Source: Ignelater luminosus (taxonomy: Eukaryota; Arthropoda; Insecta; Coleoptera; Elateridae). From it: 64,000 nt of DNA. Below, piece after piece: positions 1 through 12,960 of the stretch (its first letter is position 1; every line of letters starts with the position of its first letter). The notes under the pieces are model-generated. The model ran no database searches. It was not told the origin of the DNA and was given only the letters and a program-made list of their open reading frames with translations. Location: the NCBI GenBank assembly GCA_011009095.1, contig VTPC01090529.1, positions 124,001 to 188,000 on the forward strand. Direction: 5' to 3'. The position numbers and the translations under genes were made by a program.

Positions 1-720
1 TAAAGAGGCTTCTTGGCCACTCACAAATATGAAATCCTCAATATGTTGAACACCCAAAGAATTTTCCAATAATGGAGATGAATAATGTTTGATCCATTTT
101 CTAATTCTTTTCTATCCATACTTCTACATAACATTTATTTTAATATTTCTTTAAATTCAATCAAAGTTAATGCACCATTTTTTGATAGTAATTTTATTGG
201 ATACGCTACTAGTTACTTATTTTACAGGACATGCAATCACTGGACAAGATCTTTGAGTTGTCAACTCATAATATAACTTAATAATCGGGTCAGAATTATA
301 CAAAAATGTTATTTAACATGAAAATATAACTTAAACCGTAAATTGTTATTTTCATATAATAATGGTCCATCCATAACACCTTGTGGAACACTCACTACTT
401 AATTGGGTTTTAAGTAAATTGTTTTTAAAGTTTATAAGTTAGAATTTTTCATCTTTAGGAAAATTTTGTACCTCAGGTCGCAAAGAGTGGTAATTTACTA
501 AAAAACAAATGAAATATAATAGTAAATAAATACAGTGGATCCTTTAGAAGTTCCTTATGAAACATAAGTTGCAGCTTTATTTATTTTATTTTTTAGCATA
601 AACGTACACATCAGGAAATCTTAAAGAAAAGAAATGTCAGAAGCATCAATGTAATAGTTAACTAGGTAAATTCCTCTAAATTGATCTAATAATCCCTGCC
701 AAATTCTACACAAAGTGATA
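1..720. other. AT-rich non-coding DNA
   Basis: I see no gene here. Reading frames are short and show no domain. The sequence is AT-rich with scattered homopolymer runs and no strong repeat or splice pattern. Confidence 0.6.
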
Positions 721-832
721 GCACGAAGCTTTTAGCTTTCGTGCGTCATCATAATGATAAGACGGTCTCATTATCGATAAACTGACGTTGGTTTATCGGC
801 GTTCCTTTTGCTAGGCGATCCATCTTTCGCTT
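721..832. other. Cluster of four adjacent hairpins
   Basis: Four inverted repeats follow one another almost without spacers. First, 721-730 pairs with 734-744: ten base pairs, one bulged A and a three-base loop. Second, 751-757 (ATAATGA) pairs with 768-774. Third, 775-782 (CGATAAAC) pairs perfectly with 791-798 across eight bases. Fourth, 813-818 pairs with 827-832 with one G-T wobble. The segment is richer in G+C than its flanks. It could be a structured RNA, a transposon end or a protein-binding element. I recognise no family; the pairing is seen directly, and any function is unknown. Confidence 0.55.
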
Positions 833-2373
833 GTCAATTGCATTCTCCGCTCGACATGAAATCACACTTGCTTTCCAGATATCAAAAGAAAAAAATTATT
901 ACATGACTCATCCTTTTAAAAAGTTATTCGGAATTTAGTGATCGTTTTAATACTGTTCATACATTCCTATTTTCTGATGTTTTTACAGGAAGTTATGCAA
1001 ACTCTTATCACCATCGGTCATTGTAAATTATTATGAAAGATACAGAAATATGTATACTGTAGCAAGCATGTAACCACTTTTGTGGTTTGTCGTCATATTT
1101 TAACTTCCTACTGCTCTCTGTTACAAGCAACTTGTGATTTATTTATTCAAGTGAGGAAATTATAATTGCAGAAATATTTGTGTAGGTTTATAGGTTACAA
1201 GTACATTTTCATGTTAATTAAAAACTCTACTGGACATATTTTCTTAACTATTTTGCTTGGAGCATTTCAAAAAGAGTAAAAAACATTAAAAGTCTCAAAA
1301 GCACTTGTTCTGTTATAAATCTTTATTATGAATTAATTATATCAACATTTTAAATACCACACGTCCTGCGTCTAGACCCCATATGTTTAATTATAGTTTG
1401 TTTGTATAATTTAGGTAGAATCTGTAGCGGTTAACACATGTTACCCCTCCAGTTAATGATCTTCAATCACGGTTTTTTTACGAAGCGGTTTGAAATAAAA
1501 AGAAAAAGGGGTTCGCAGGTAACAACAGCTGTCGATTGTATGAAAAAAATTCCACGCCTATAAAATTCAAGAATTAAATTGAAAATGGTGGTTTTCGACA
1601 TGAATATAACAATAGACCATAGGGTTGAAGGAGTATAATTAAATTTGTTAGGTAAAAATAAAATTTCGAGTCTGCTAAGTTTTAAACTTCAGAAAAGTAT
1701 TCGTAGCGTGGAATTTTGCAAGGAACAGAATAGTAATCAATAGAGAATTTTCTGGGAAAAAACAGCGGAACGAATTTTTGTTACAGTTATTACACATTTC
1801 TAAGAACTTTTTACTTTAAAATGATCTCAAAATAGTAATTTACAAAGCATTCACCTTAGTATTTTTTTTTTCAACCCAAAGTTTTATATTTCTATTTCGG
1901 TTATCTCTTGATAGTGCACTATTGGTATAGTTCTTTAGTAAAAACACTACTCGTAAATCGAATAAGTCTTTGTAGAAACAAGAAACATTAAATCACACAT
2001 TCAGATCATACAAAATATGTCTATTACACGGTGTTATGTCATAATAATGCTGTTTGACGTTCCTGAATTCATTTGCTTTGATGAAATTTTTTTTTTGATG
2101 ACAAGATACGTTCCGACAGGTCGTGGTATGGTATAGGTTCAGCACCATGATTACGAGTTCTGGACAATAAACACTGAAGACTGTTATACGAAATCTGGCT
2201 TGGTGGTGACACAGTTTTGCCTTCCCTTGACTTTTTCTTTTCACTCTGATCATGACATTGTTATTCTCCCCATCCATTCAAATCCACCTTCTGAGACTAA
2301 AGAAACTTTGACTCTAAAACATTAAATATAATGAGGATTATCTACGAGTACTTCACTTTGGTATTCCATATTG
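833..2373. other. AT-rich non-coding DNA
   Basis: No gene is recognised. A 94-codon minus-strand open stretch at 1993-2277 lies just beyond the mariner relic's coding end. It could be a flank of that insertion, but it matches no part of a transposase I know. Confidence 0.5.
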
Positions 2374-3035
2374 TTATGTTACTAAAAACATCTGTAAATA
2401 TCTGTTTGCTGGGGGCAAAGAGTCACACTTGTTTAAGCATGTTTGCTTAATGTCTTTGAAATAGACAGTCACAACTATTGAACTTCCTCCATAGCTGAAA
2501 ATCCCTGGTTTCCCAAATGTTGTTTTAGCCTCTAAATCTGAGGAAACTAAATCGGATGAATGAAGAAAGCTGGGGTTGTGGCAGTAATTCAAAACCATCT
2601 AGTGTTAATTTGCTCACGCAAATGACGCAGAAGGACACCATTTTGTGGTTTTATTCATTTCATTTTGTCTAAGAGAACTCGTCAAGATGAAATATTTGGA
2701 ATTCCGAAAAACGTAGGCCCGAACCTTGTTTGCTGACAGTATTGCATTTACCTTCTTCAAGGGTGAAGATCCTGGTCGCTTTTGTGTTTGGATAATGTGG
2801 TGTGAAACCATGTTTCATCTGTCAGTCCAAGGAGTCTTTTGCTTCATAAGTTCGTTTGGATTCAACCGAAAGTAGCATTACCGTCAATCTTGTTGGTACC
2901 TTTGAAAACCCTAGTTCAGTGCCAACAATGTTTTGTGCTCATTCAGTCTCTACTATCTAATTTCTTTTCACTCATTTTGATAGTTATTCTCAAGTTACGC
3001 GTGTTTGGCCTTTCCAGCACTTTGGCTTATGCAGC
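2374..3035 (-). pseudogene. Degraded mariner-type transposase
   Basis: This is a decayed Tc1/mariner-superfamily transposase read on the minus strand. In protein order: a relic of the linker after the N-terminal helix-turn-helix domain (SAGKAKHA, 2998-3021, standing for SGRPK-type); ELGFSKVPTRLT (2882-2917), matching the LG.SKVSARWVP region; TDETWFH (2802-2822), which carries the first catalytic Asp; LSANKVRAYVF (2707-2739), matching the SAGKVMATVFW strand; and LHSSDLVSSD (2536-2565), matching YSPDLAPSD with the third catalytic residue. The block HQDNAP.H with the second Asp is missing, by deletion or decay near 2600-2690. Several frameshifts and stops separate the pieces. I could not see terminal inverted repeats or a clear N-terminus. 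The family assignment rests on motif order; the element cannot make an active enzyme. Confidence 0.75.
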
Positions 3036-3835
3036 CTAACAAATTTAGATTTCAATTTTCAATCAATCTATTACCAATACATGCAAATTTGCGATCTACC
3101 TGTATGGTGTTTTCGAAATCTACCATCCTATAATCTCTAGAAAGTCAATAAACATAAATATGTCTTGAAATGTTCCAACTTTATTCCAGAAATCAAACTA
3201 CCGTGTGTCATCGAAGTTGACGAAATGCTTTCCTGTAGTTTTGCTAACTAATGCAGCGAAAAAAGATCAATAATCTATTAATGCAGTCTGAAAATAGTAT
3301 TTCTTTTTGGTTACAGGCATTTCTTATTATCTTCGTTGGGTAAACAGAACTACTTTTGGCGTTTGTTCTACATTTCTAACCAATTGAAAAGAATGATTTT
3401 GAGAAGCCTTAGTTTTTCTCACTCTGCGTGCTTATAAAGAGTCTACAGCTTATCGACAAATATTTATTAACTGATAGCTAAGCAAAATTGCTAGTTTTGC
3501 ACTTACCTGTACTGAACTTCCTTTAGGGTCGGTGCTTAGTTGATATTATATATTGACTATCGTCACGGTATGTCTATCAAAGATTTGTTATTATCATCAC
3601 AAAATGTTATTTAAGGATTGCGTTTAATCTAAAACGCGGATTTTAAATAATTTAAAAGGTTATGTTTAAAATGTACGCTATAACAGTTGATAATGTGTAA
3701 TAAAACATTATTTCCGTGTAGTAAGCTGGCCGCTTTGATTATGGCCTGTTTTAAACTAGTAATAAATCTCGCATAAAACCTCTTAACAGCAATATAGAAC
3801 AGTAAAAGCGTAAAAAGCTTAAAAATTAAAAAATT
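3036..3835. other. AT-rich non-coding DNA
   Basis: Nothing coding is seen. The N-terminal helix-turn-helix part of the neighbouring mariner relic should lie at the start of this stretch on the minus strand, but it is too decayed for me to recognise. Confidence 0.5.
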
Positions 3836-4290
3836 GTTGCGGAACTTAAGCTAAGTGCTTACCGGTGAAATAAGGGAACGAAGCGACTGCCGCCGGTGAT
3901 GTGGCAAAAACGGAACGCAATAATTTGTATCGAGCGGTTTCGGAACAACGGGGTGGTAATAGTTCTAAAATTTTGGTGTTTGTTTAAAAGCGCAAACTTC
4001 CTCCTACCCTTCATTACGGAGTCACCAAATTATCAAAGACGCAATTCGTACGTCCTATGCCGCCTGTAATTTTAGTTGTGGCAATTAAAGGGCTACAAGA
4101 GCGTAATTAAGTTTTCCCTCTCCGCGAGGATGAAGAAATATTCCTAAACGAAACATGTAACTTTCCCGGGCTTTGTTCGAATTAATATCTCTTTGCTGAA
4201 TTATGATATGACGGGCAGCCGAGGCAGGAGGAACGATGCCGCCGCCACATCCCGCCACGCTCCTGCCTTTCTGAGCTTGCAATTCTAACA
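3836..4290. promoter_or_regulatory. GC-rich island, candidate regulatory element
   Basis: G+C and CpG rise sharply against the flanks. The right half holds GCCGCC-type repeats inside a hairpin whose arms are AGGCAGGAG (4222-4230) and CTCCTGCCT (4260-4268), with a 29-base loop. The one open frame (68 codons, minus strand, 4085-4291) has no domain character. I infer a non-coding functional element from composition only. Confidence 0.3.
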
Positions 4291-5171
4291 TAATTCGTAA
4301 GATTTTATAAGAGGAAACCCTGTTAAGATAATTTCATTACCGTAAGAAGTTTTTTACTTGTATTTACAAATTGCTCGACGGGATTTTTTACTTCATTTTG
4401 TGGAAACGAGACCATTTAAATGTTTAATGGGCATAATTTTGTTGTTACTGTCACATTCCGTTTTATGATATATTGTTACTGTATTTTGTTTGGAAAATTG
4501 ATGACGCAATAACATAAAAGCTCGTTCTGGCAAACGTGAGTATCCACCACAGGATTATGTAACACAAAGCTCATGTATGTTTATTACAAAAATGAATAGT
4601 GGAAAATATTTGAGCTAAATATAATAATACCGTCAGATTTATTACCGTCAAGATTAAACTGTTTTATACATAGCAGTTGAAAGAATACCAACTAATGCAA
4701 AATGTATACAATTGTGAAATTTTAACACATTCCTGTTTTCAAAATTGTGTTGTTCTCAAAAGGAAGCTCTGATAAAACTTTAAAATGTAAATAAAACCTT
4801 GATGAAATACGTAAGAGAGACAATAAAGAAAAGATGATGAAGGATTCAGGTCTGTGCGAAGGGGTTGAGGGGATGGTTTCAGCCAGGTCAAGTGCCACTC
4901 TTAGGTAGGCTCGTACAGATAGCGTGCTTATATCAAATACGAATGCAAGCCACCTTAATGAGATGCAGCCAGTTAAATAACATCACAAGAAGTCACATCA
5001 AAGAAGCGGGGACTAATTTATTGCATTAATTTTAAATATATCTATAGAAGTAGAAGTATTCACATTTGCAGAAATTCTTCTTTCAGTCATATTTAGTTAA
5101 AGTTTAATTAAAAATAGGAAAGGCTTCCGCGGTAAAATACATTAAAAGTTACGAGTTCAAAGCAGTAACGT
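4291..5171. other. AT-rich DNA with a small GC-richer core
   Basis: Mostly AT-rich. The segment 4840-5010 is less AT-biased and contains TCAAGTG at 4888-4894, the kind of core bound by NK-2 class homeodomain proteins. One such site is weak evidence of function. Confidence 0.35.
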
Positions 5172-5194
5172 TTTCAAATGGCCGGCCGTTGAAA
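5172..5194. repeat. 23-bp near-perfect palindrome around GGCCGGCC
   Basis: The eight-base palindrome GGCCGGCC (5180-5187) is flanked by TTTCAAAT on the left and GTTGAAA on the right. The arms pair over eleven positions with one T-G wobble and one bulged A. It stands alone in AT-rich DNA. It could be a dimer-binding site or chance; its function is unknown. Confidence 0.45.
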
Positions 5195-6300
5195 TTTCTT
5201 ACTTCCTAATTGATTGAAGCTTTAGTGTACGACTAAAACCGTAAACGGATAATTTATTTTATTTTATTTTTACTTTCGTGCAAAAAAAGCTAATGAAAAG
5301 AAGAAAAAGACTAGATAAGGGAAAACCTCGAAAGTTTAGTTACCTACCTCAAACAACAAGAACAAAATAATGCCCATCAATTTCCTTACGTAAGAATGTC
5401 TGTAATACCCGCTCTTTTGGTTTTATTTTTTTAGTCACGTCAATTTTGCAATTTAATTTTTATACTATATAAGACACTGAAAATTTCATTCAATTTTCGT
5501 TTTAATGCCTTCCTATCTATTAATTAATTTTCGTGTCTATTCTATTGCTTAAAACTAATTCACTCTTTTGAGTAGCGAACTGAAATCCAACTTTCTGGCT
5601 TTTCAACTCGTTCAAGTATTGATTGAATGCGTCACTTAATACTGTGGTCTTAATAACTGTAGTTGTGGATACTTTGCAGTTGGCCCGATTCAAAGAGTGG
5701 ACTTCAAACATAGCTATAATTAGTATCTTTCGTAGTCCTTCTAACAAACTCATCAAAACTTCGAACCGCACATTTTTTTTGGGCTTCTCGGTGTTCAAGT
5801 TCTTTTACAGCCCATGATAAAAAGTGAAATTGAAATTAACATCGAAGACCAAATGATAACAACAGAAACCTGAAGAATAGCATAGAAAAAGCTCCAAGAA
5901 GTATTTTAGCCCACATTCTTTTTGTCATAATACTCCTTTGATTATCATACGTTATTTTTGTTTGTTTTTTGACTAACTGGGACTAACTGCATAGTTAATC
6001 AGCTTGGCTAATACTGTGCAGTGATCTATTTATGACAACCTTGTTTGGCAAACGAGACCTCACATGGTACTTTGCTAGTTGGCTTCTATGTAATGACTAC
6101 ACCTTAATGCTTTCGTTTCTCATCTCTAAAGCATCCTTAAAACTAACACGATCTTAAACTATTATTATTACTATCTGTAGCAGCCACAGACAGACGATGA
6201 TTAATTTCACTCGATACTAAACAGAACTATGCATGAAAAGGACACTGAGACTGTTTCATCATGACTCCAAACTGCAATTGCAAAAGTGCTTTTTATTAAA
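5195..6300. other. AT-rich non-coding DNA
   Basis: Two overlapping opposite-strand open stretches at 5520-5817 have no recognisable domain and are treated as chance. A short A/T-only repetitive run lies near 5250-5270. Confidence 0.5.
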
Positions 6301-8460
6301 CTCCAAGCCAACCCTAGTTGGCCAAAATCAGATCTCTCGCTATATCTCTAGAACCAGTTGACAGATTTCCCAATATCTTGGATAAAAAATAAAAGTGGGC
6401 TAGTCTCAGTTGATATCGTACTGGCATCTCAAGTCCTTTAGATTAATAGTCACGAAAAAATGTTTTTACGCGAATATCTCAAGATTTTGCACACAAAAGG
6501 TTTCGACGTACAACCAACAGTTTTCGTGATATGAAGCAAAGAAAATGCATTCGTTTCCGCATCACCTTTGAGGTCAGGGCACGTTTTTATCACATGGTTT
6601 TTCCAATAGGCGTAATATCTAATCAATGCTATGCAGGGTGATATCATCGAAAACTGTGGCACATGCTAGTCCTATTTTTCTGCGTCGCAACCTTTCGCAC
6701 AATTGCAAAGAATTAGATTCGGAAATACAGTTGTTTGCAATTATGTGACACACGCTTTGTGGTAATTGTCATGGCCAATGATGCCTCGATGCCTTCCCTA
6801 ACGCAACTTCGGTTGATTCGTCTGATTATGATACAGAATATGAATTCAATTTTATTGATATTTTACATGATTGAAAATGCTAAAGATGGCGAAGAGGTTG
6901 AGCAAGACAATGAGGAATAGCAGGAAGTCAAAGAAAACGACGACGTTCATTTGCGTAAAGTATAACTCCTTATAAAAGTTTGCTGAATGGTTTCAGTGTC
7001 ATTCTGTATAACATACTGACTTTTCACACATTGCTTGGCCGTTTTTATGCCTAAAGCTACAGCGGCTAGTAAGTTGATATGGTGCTAACCAGAAATTTCG
7101 CGTAACCACCAAGAGCATTACAGTGGTTGTGTAACCAAAAGTTTCCTGTGACCATGAGCTCCGGGTTGAGGGTCTAGGAATAAGAACAGCAAGCAGTCTA
7201 CCCGTTTAGACTTGGATTTTTGAAAGATATCAAAATGAAAACAAGGGTTTTGTTTTTTCTTGGTGTCGTACATTTCGTAAAAATCACCTTTCTAGTTTTC
7301 AAGGTTTGACTACTAAAGACACCACAAAATGGCCAAAATCCAATTGTATAGATTCTTTCATCGATTTACGAATTTGTAGAGGATGTTTACCAGTGATACG
7401 ATTGCCGATTTTGGTCAATGTTAAACCGCGTAAAAAATACCAAATATATATTCACTGATCTCTACCAGATTGGAGTAGGTGTTACGATGAAGCCTCTAAA
7501 GAAGACTGTGTAGGTACAGATATCCATTCTCTTTTGCTACATTACCCCCACTGCTACTAATAGAGAAAAGTATTTTTCCGGCATATCTCCGGAAGGAAAA
7601 GTCGCATCTAGACGAAGATTTTTGGTTATGAATGATATTTACTGACTCAACACGCATATATTCCATTTTTTGGTAAAAGCTTCGATCACTTTGATCTATC
7701 CTAAATGGCTATAATACCTTGGACTATTAGCTACATAAGTGCCGGTATGGCTGTACCCCGAAAATGGCCAAATTGACCATCGAATTTAAAAAAAGCGTTA
7801 GAGTTATAAATAAATATTATAAAGCGTTTAAAGCAATTGAAGCTAGCGCGGAAAATTGGGTGCTCATTTAAATTGAAAATTGCCAAAATCGATCGACAAT
7901 TATTCCGTATTTATGGTTACTGCCAATCTTATGATGTCCAGCTACTCGACTTCTTATTGGTGATTAATGGCATATCGGATGATTTGGCTGTATAAAAAAA
8001 TTCCGACATTTTGGATTTTAATATTTAATGATCCCAAGATTTGCAAAAGGTTCCGAAACTACTAGCAGAATTAAATATCCGAAGAATTGTACTTTGGTAG
8101 CTACTACTAGTATGAACGGATACTGATATTTATTGTCCCTTCCGTTAGATTCGTTTGAATGGCCATAGCTCATAATATTTGATGCAAGTCACAGAAGAAC
8201 CCTGCTGTAACTAATAATAGATTTAACAATAATTCTTTTTAATCAAAATCAGCAATTAGAAATATTTTCAGGATATGGGTCTGATGAAATCAAAATGTGG
8301 GCAATTTCGAAAACTGAATCTATGGTTCATCTGGAAAAAAGTTTGATGACTGTGTACATGATTTTCAGTCTACCCAATGATATCTCTTTGCTGCAAATAT
8401 GACTTTAGGGTCGTTATTAGAAGATGAAACTTATGAAGTCGATAGTCAGAGCCGTCCCTC
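6301..8460. repeat. Diverged repeat-like tract
   Basis: The tract repeatedly uses variants of GGCCAAAATC (6320, 7331, 7881; a related form near 7766; an inverted relative near 7408) and phrases such as ATATCTC that I associate with old interspersed repeats in insect genomes. TATGCAGGGTGAT at 6630-6642 resembles the outer end of some Tc1/mariner-type elements. No transposase is recognisable. I infer one or more decayed non-autonomous elements and cannot define boundaries or target-site duplications. Confidence 0.35.
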
Positions 8461-10080
8461 AATAATCTCATTACCATTGCTGTTCTTATGTATTAACGTG
8501 ACTACATTCCTGTAATTTTTTGTCTCTTTGCAAGCCGAAGGTTTTTAGAAGATCGTTCCATATAATTAATGTTTGGATTTATCTTGTCAATCCATTTTTA
8601 CTGTCCTCGCATCATATATAGTAAACATTGAGTCGCATTTTTACTAAAAGGATTTCTACTGCAATTTTATATTTTAATTCTCCCATTAAATACACTAGTT
8701 AGAATTGTATTGAAATTCCCAAGATTACGTTGGACAAACAGTTGAGAAAACCCACCAAGTATTTCTACCTTTGTAAATCTTTTTCTTTGACGTTGAGGAA
8801 TTTTCTTTTTTTTGCCAAGTTAAGCTTTAGTTTTTATTTTTAGATTTTTTATTCGCTAAAGAATTCAAGTTTAATCTAAAGATTTCAAGGCAAATAAATA
8901 GTTGTCTAATATTTCAACTCCTCCACACCACCTATTTTGTATAATACAAAAAACCCACCTTATTGACCCAGTAACTTTTCTAGGATAAAATTTAATGCGC
9001 AGAAAATTAAAATCCTTCAGAAGTCAATGTAATTCGAAAATTTCCGTGAATGTCGGAAACGATCTCTCCCTCAACCAACCGTTCGCATTCAATATCAAGA
9101 ATAATAAACGAAGGGCGGTTCTAATAGGTAATATGAAATTTGGAGTGTATGTTCTACTTTATGAAAACCATAATCGTAAGATGTTAAATTATGTTTCACT
9201 ACACTGCTATGCTATGTATTTGCAAGACTTGTAAATTCATGAAATTTATGTGTTAAATGTGCTTAAATCCTTTGGGCCCCGGGAAACTTCGTCGAAGTGT
9301 TCTATCTCAATAAACTTCCAGATGAAAGGCCAAATATAATCCAAAAGGAAAACCACTGATTTATTAATAATTACTTTAACTATTTTGTTCGTTCGGCTGT
9401 TAAAACTTTAATGTGATGGATTTGGTTTAAACTGGGTCAATATAGTGATATGTCAATACAAATACAAGTAGTTGTGATAGTACTGACCTAATTAATTTTC
9501 CATTAACTTCAGCTTTTCTTGTATTACTCTTTATTATTTGATTTTTTATGGGTAATGAGCTAAAAAAAGTTTGTAATAAATAGTACAGGCAATAACGTAG
9601 TAACGTTAATATGTGTAGATTATAAAACATGCAATTTACATACATGAGCTTTAGATTATATTAATTGTGATAAATTAGATCATCAGAAACAAAAATGTGT
9701 CAATTTTTCATCAAGGCTTACTATTTTTATTAAAATTGTAAATTAAGCTAGGATTAAAGTTATTATTTTTAATCAACGGCCTAGAAAGCACTTTAGACGA
9801 AAATTTAATATTTTATTCCCACCAACTAAGTAGTAATTTACAGTCAAAGCTACATGTTTATAATATAATAAAGCTTGAAGCTAATAAACTCGACGATAGG
9901 CTCTTAAGAGGTACAGCAGATAGTTGTGTATTATTTTACGCAGTATCATAAACTCGAAAGGTAAAATTTAATATTGTAATAATAAGGCCCACTAAACTAT
10001 TCAAACCGTTATTAAATTACATCTAATATAAATACGTGGGATGTAGAACACATGATTAGGAAAATAAAAACAAAAAACAG
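8461..10080. other. AT-rich non-coding DNA
   Basis: Only short frames without domain features occur (for example 8995-9234 on plus and 9427-9645 on minus). I see no repeat or motif cluster worth naming. Confidence 0.55.
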
Positions 10081-10750
10081 ATAAATGTGGATAGGTGAGC
10101 GTGGGTGCATTTGAAATTATACGGCTGGTTGCTGCTGGTGGCTGTTAAAAATTTAAGGATAATCAAAAATAAAACAAAAGAATAACGTAGTAAAAGCGTC
10201 GGCGGAAACGAAAACAAACCCCGCATGTGTGTACGTATGTGTGTGCAGCAGCCACGTCGATCGTGATGCAGAGCTTTTTTCCAGTAAAACTTTTATTTTT
10301 TGCTTTTATTTAAGAGGTGAATTAGTAGATCGACAAAGTTGTTCGAAAACAACGAGATAAATTGTCCGATAGGTCGCGGAATTTCTTTTTTCCAAAGAAT
10401 TATTTGACGATGACGATTGCTATGTCTTCGGGAAACACGTATAAAAAGTTTGATACGGCGAATAGAAACTGAGATAAAGCGAAAAACGGTAAAAACTAAA
10501 AGATTCGGGTAGTGAAGATTGAGGAAGCCGGGGGAAGTGTGTCTGGGAAATGTAACCTCCGGGCTTGCGAAAAGAGGCAGATAGTGATGATAGATGGGGA
10601 CGCGACGTGCAGATGCGCGGACGCAGCCGCAGCCCCTTCTCGCCAAAAAGAACTACATTTGCATAAACATAACACATTTCGGGGGGCTTTTATGCCCCGG
10701 AATTTCTACATCGGACGGAAAATGCAATAAATCGAACGATCGCGGCTGCA
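10081..10750. promoter_or_regulatory. GC-rich island, candidate regulatory element
   Basis: A compositional island. It begins with a TG-rich stretch near 10220-10245 and becomes GC- and CpG-rich at 10500-10730. It contains a POU octamer ATTTGCAT (10657-10664) and a short GGGGC/GCCCC hairpin near 10682-10697. Frames of 117 and 85 codons on the minus strand and 72 on the plus strand overlap here. None has a conserved-looking motif, and overlap in several frames is what stop-poor GC-richer DNA gives by chance. Confidence 0.3.
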
Positions 10751-12960
10751 AATAAAAGTAGTCGAAATGAACAAACTCACTATTGCGAATAAAATTGTTC
10801 AATTTTAACCTGCATTATTACTTACACACGTCTGTCAGATACAGATATTGCACCCCTGATGTTATAATTCATTTACAAGTTGTTGACCAGCGATGAGTGA
10901 AGCGTGCAGTACAGGTTACATATCGACTCTGATGCCATTTTAATTATTTTTTGAATATTTGTTTTTTACATTCAGCAAAGGAAACCCATTTCAATTGAAA
11001 AATAGAGGGATCATTAAAGGGAAATTAAAAATCATTTCTTGGAAATATTTAATTAACATATCCAAGTAATTTATAAATTTGAATTGCAAAACACTCAAGA
11101 GCAATTAGAAACGATTTGTATTCTACACACATAGAATACGTAATATAATACTTAAGATTATTGAAGTTAATACATTTACTTGTATTTACTTACAGAGAAG
11201 GTAAAAACTTTTACATGAAGATATTTCAGCTCACTCAGAAGTTTTAGAGTAAATCTTAAAATTTCCAAGAACTACACAAACTTTATAGAGACTTGATTTA
11301 GTCAACATCGCACTGAAAAGTATCTCGTCTGCTAAAATGATTATGTAATCCTTTCCCTAACTATAATACTCTTTAATCAACTGATTGCAATGAAATGTTG
11401 GCCACGAAAGCAGATGAAAATTGTTTTATTTACTTAGAATACATATTCAGGCATTCTATTCCTAATTTATTACTCTATTATTTCTTATGTTATCAGAGTA
11501 TCACAAAATATGTTATTTACTACTGTATAACGTCAAAGATCTTAGCAGTCGAGACACTTAAATCATCAATTAAAAAGAAAAACGTTGTCCTTAATGGTTT
11601 TATAGATTAAAGATGGTGAACAGTCAATTATATTTGAAGTGATAATGCAAAACTATGAAAGTTAAGAGTTAAAAAAAATTCTGAAGAAATTTAAGAATTT
11701 AGACATTAAAGATTGAGTACTTTGGATATAAGAAACTGAACAATTTGCTGGAGAAAATCAAAATTTCAAAAAAGCATAAAAATTCAGCTTAGGTGAAACT
11801 TGACTACTGTAATCGTCAGATTATTATTATGATAATAACGTTATCAAGCCAAAATTTGCTCATTATTCCAATTGTCTTGCCATCGTTCAGCAAAAAAGAA
11901 CTAGCTTGCTCGGCAAGTTTTCTGCCTTTTCCTTTATTTATGCAGTCACTTTACAACTTGGTCTCTGTTTAATGCATGACATCTCTATTTGACCAGGTGG
12001 TCAGGATACTACGTTACTTCGGTTTTTTATCAGAAGCAAACTGTAATACTTAATTATCCCCTGTATTCAAAGAGAGTTTGATGCTGTCTCCAATTTCCAA
12101 TAAGAAATAAAATAATCAGAATACTGCGACTTCATTCTTTAGCCACAAAATAGAAAACTGGACCTTTTTTCTTGCATGATCTTAGTTTCTAAGACAAGCA
12201 GAGACGCCATAGACTAAAAGATATTTGACTGAGACCACAGCAAGGAGGAAAAAGGAAAATGTGTATGCCCATTCTGGAATGATACAGACAGTAATGAATT
12301 GAAACTTTTACAATTTGTCCATAACTTAATGATTGGCCATGTCGACCAGTTTGGTTCTACAAAGGCCGTACCAGAACAGCAGAGATGGGTGGGAAAACTC
12401 TTTATAAGAGTTTTGTTGAGGCCAATGAACGAACATATCTGCTATACAAAAAGGGCAATTTAGTAAATTTTAATATTTTAGCTCTTCATGAAAGTGTCAG
12501 GTTGGTAAATTCATCTGGACTTTATACTGTTACTATCACTTTTCTCCTAAATACCACTCAAAAACCTTATCAGTACAGATTCAAAGTTACACTACGTTGG
12601 AAGCCTTGCATCATGCAGATTATATTGTAAACCTATTAATTAGTCTTAAGCTTTTTGATAAAACAATAAAGAGTATTAACATATTGAAGTAATAAAACCT
12701 TTGATCTTGAATATAATAAATCATCATGAACTTTTAGGTATTTGTAGCATCCCTTTTGTTTGCATAGCTTATGTGCACATCATACATTTTGAATCACTGA
12801 GGATACCAAAGCAAAGCTTACCTTGATTCGACCTTGGAAAGGGTTTACTAGAAAACAGGTCATGGAAATGTCATGAAATTAAGCAAATAAAAATAGAAGT
12901 TGGGGAATTTAATGATTTTGCCTGGAACTTCTAATAACGGCAAGAATACTAATGTTGCCA
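10751..12960. other. AT-rich non-coding DNA
   Basis: No gene, splice pattern or repeat family is recognised. A frame at 12385-12630 (81 codons, plus strand) has ordinary amino-acid composition but no motif that I know. Confidence 0.5.

Noticed and set aside
10293..10646. 117-codon minus-strand frame with overlapping frames on both strands
   Set aside because: Several frames are open together in a GC-rich island, the usual effect of fewer stop codons. No motif was seen.
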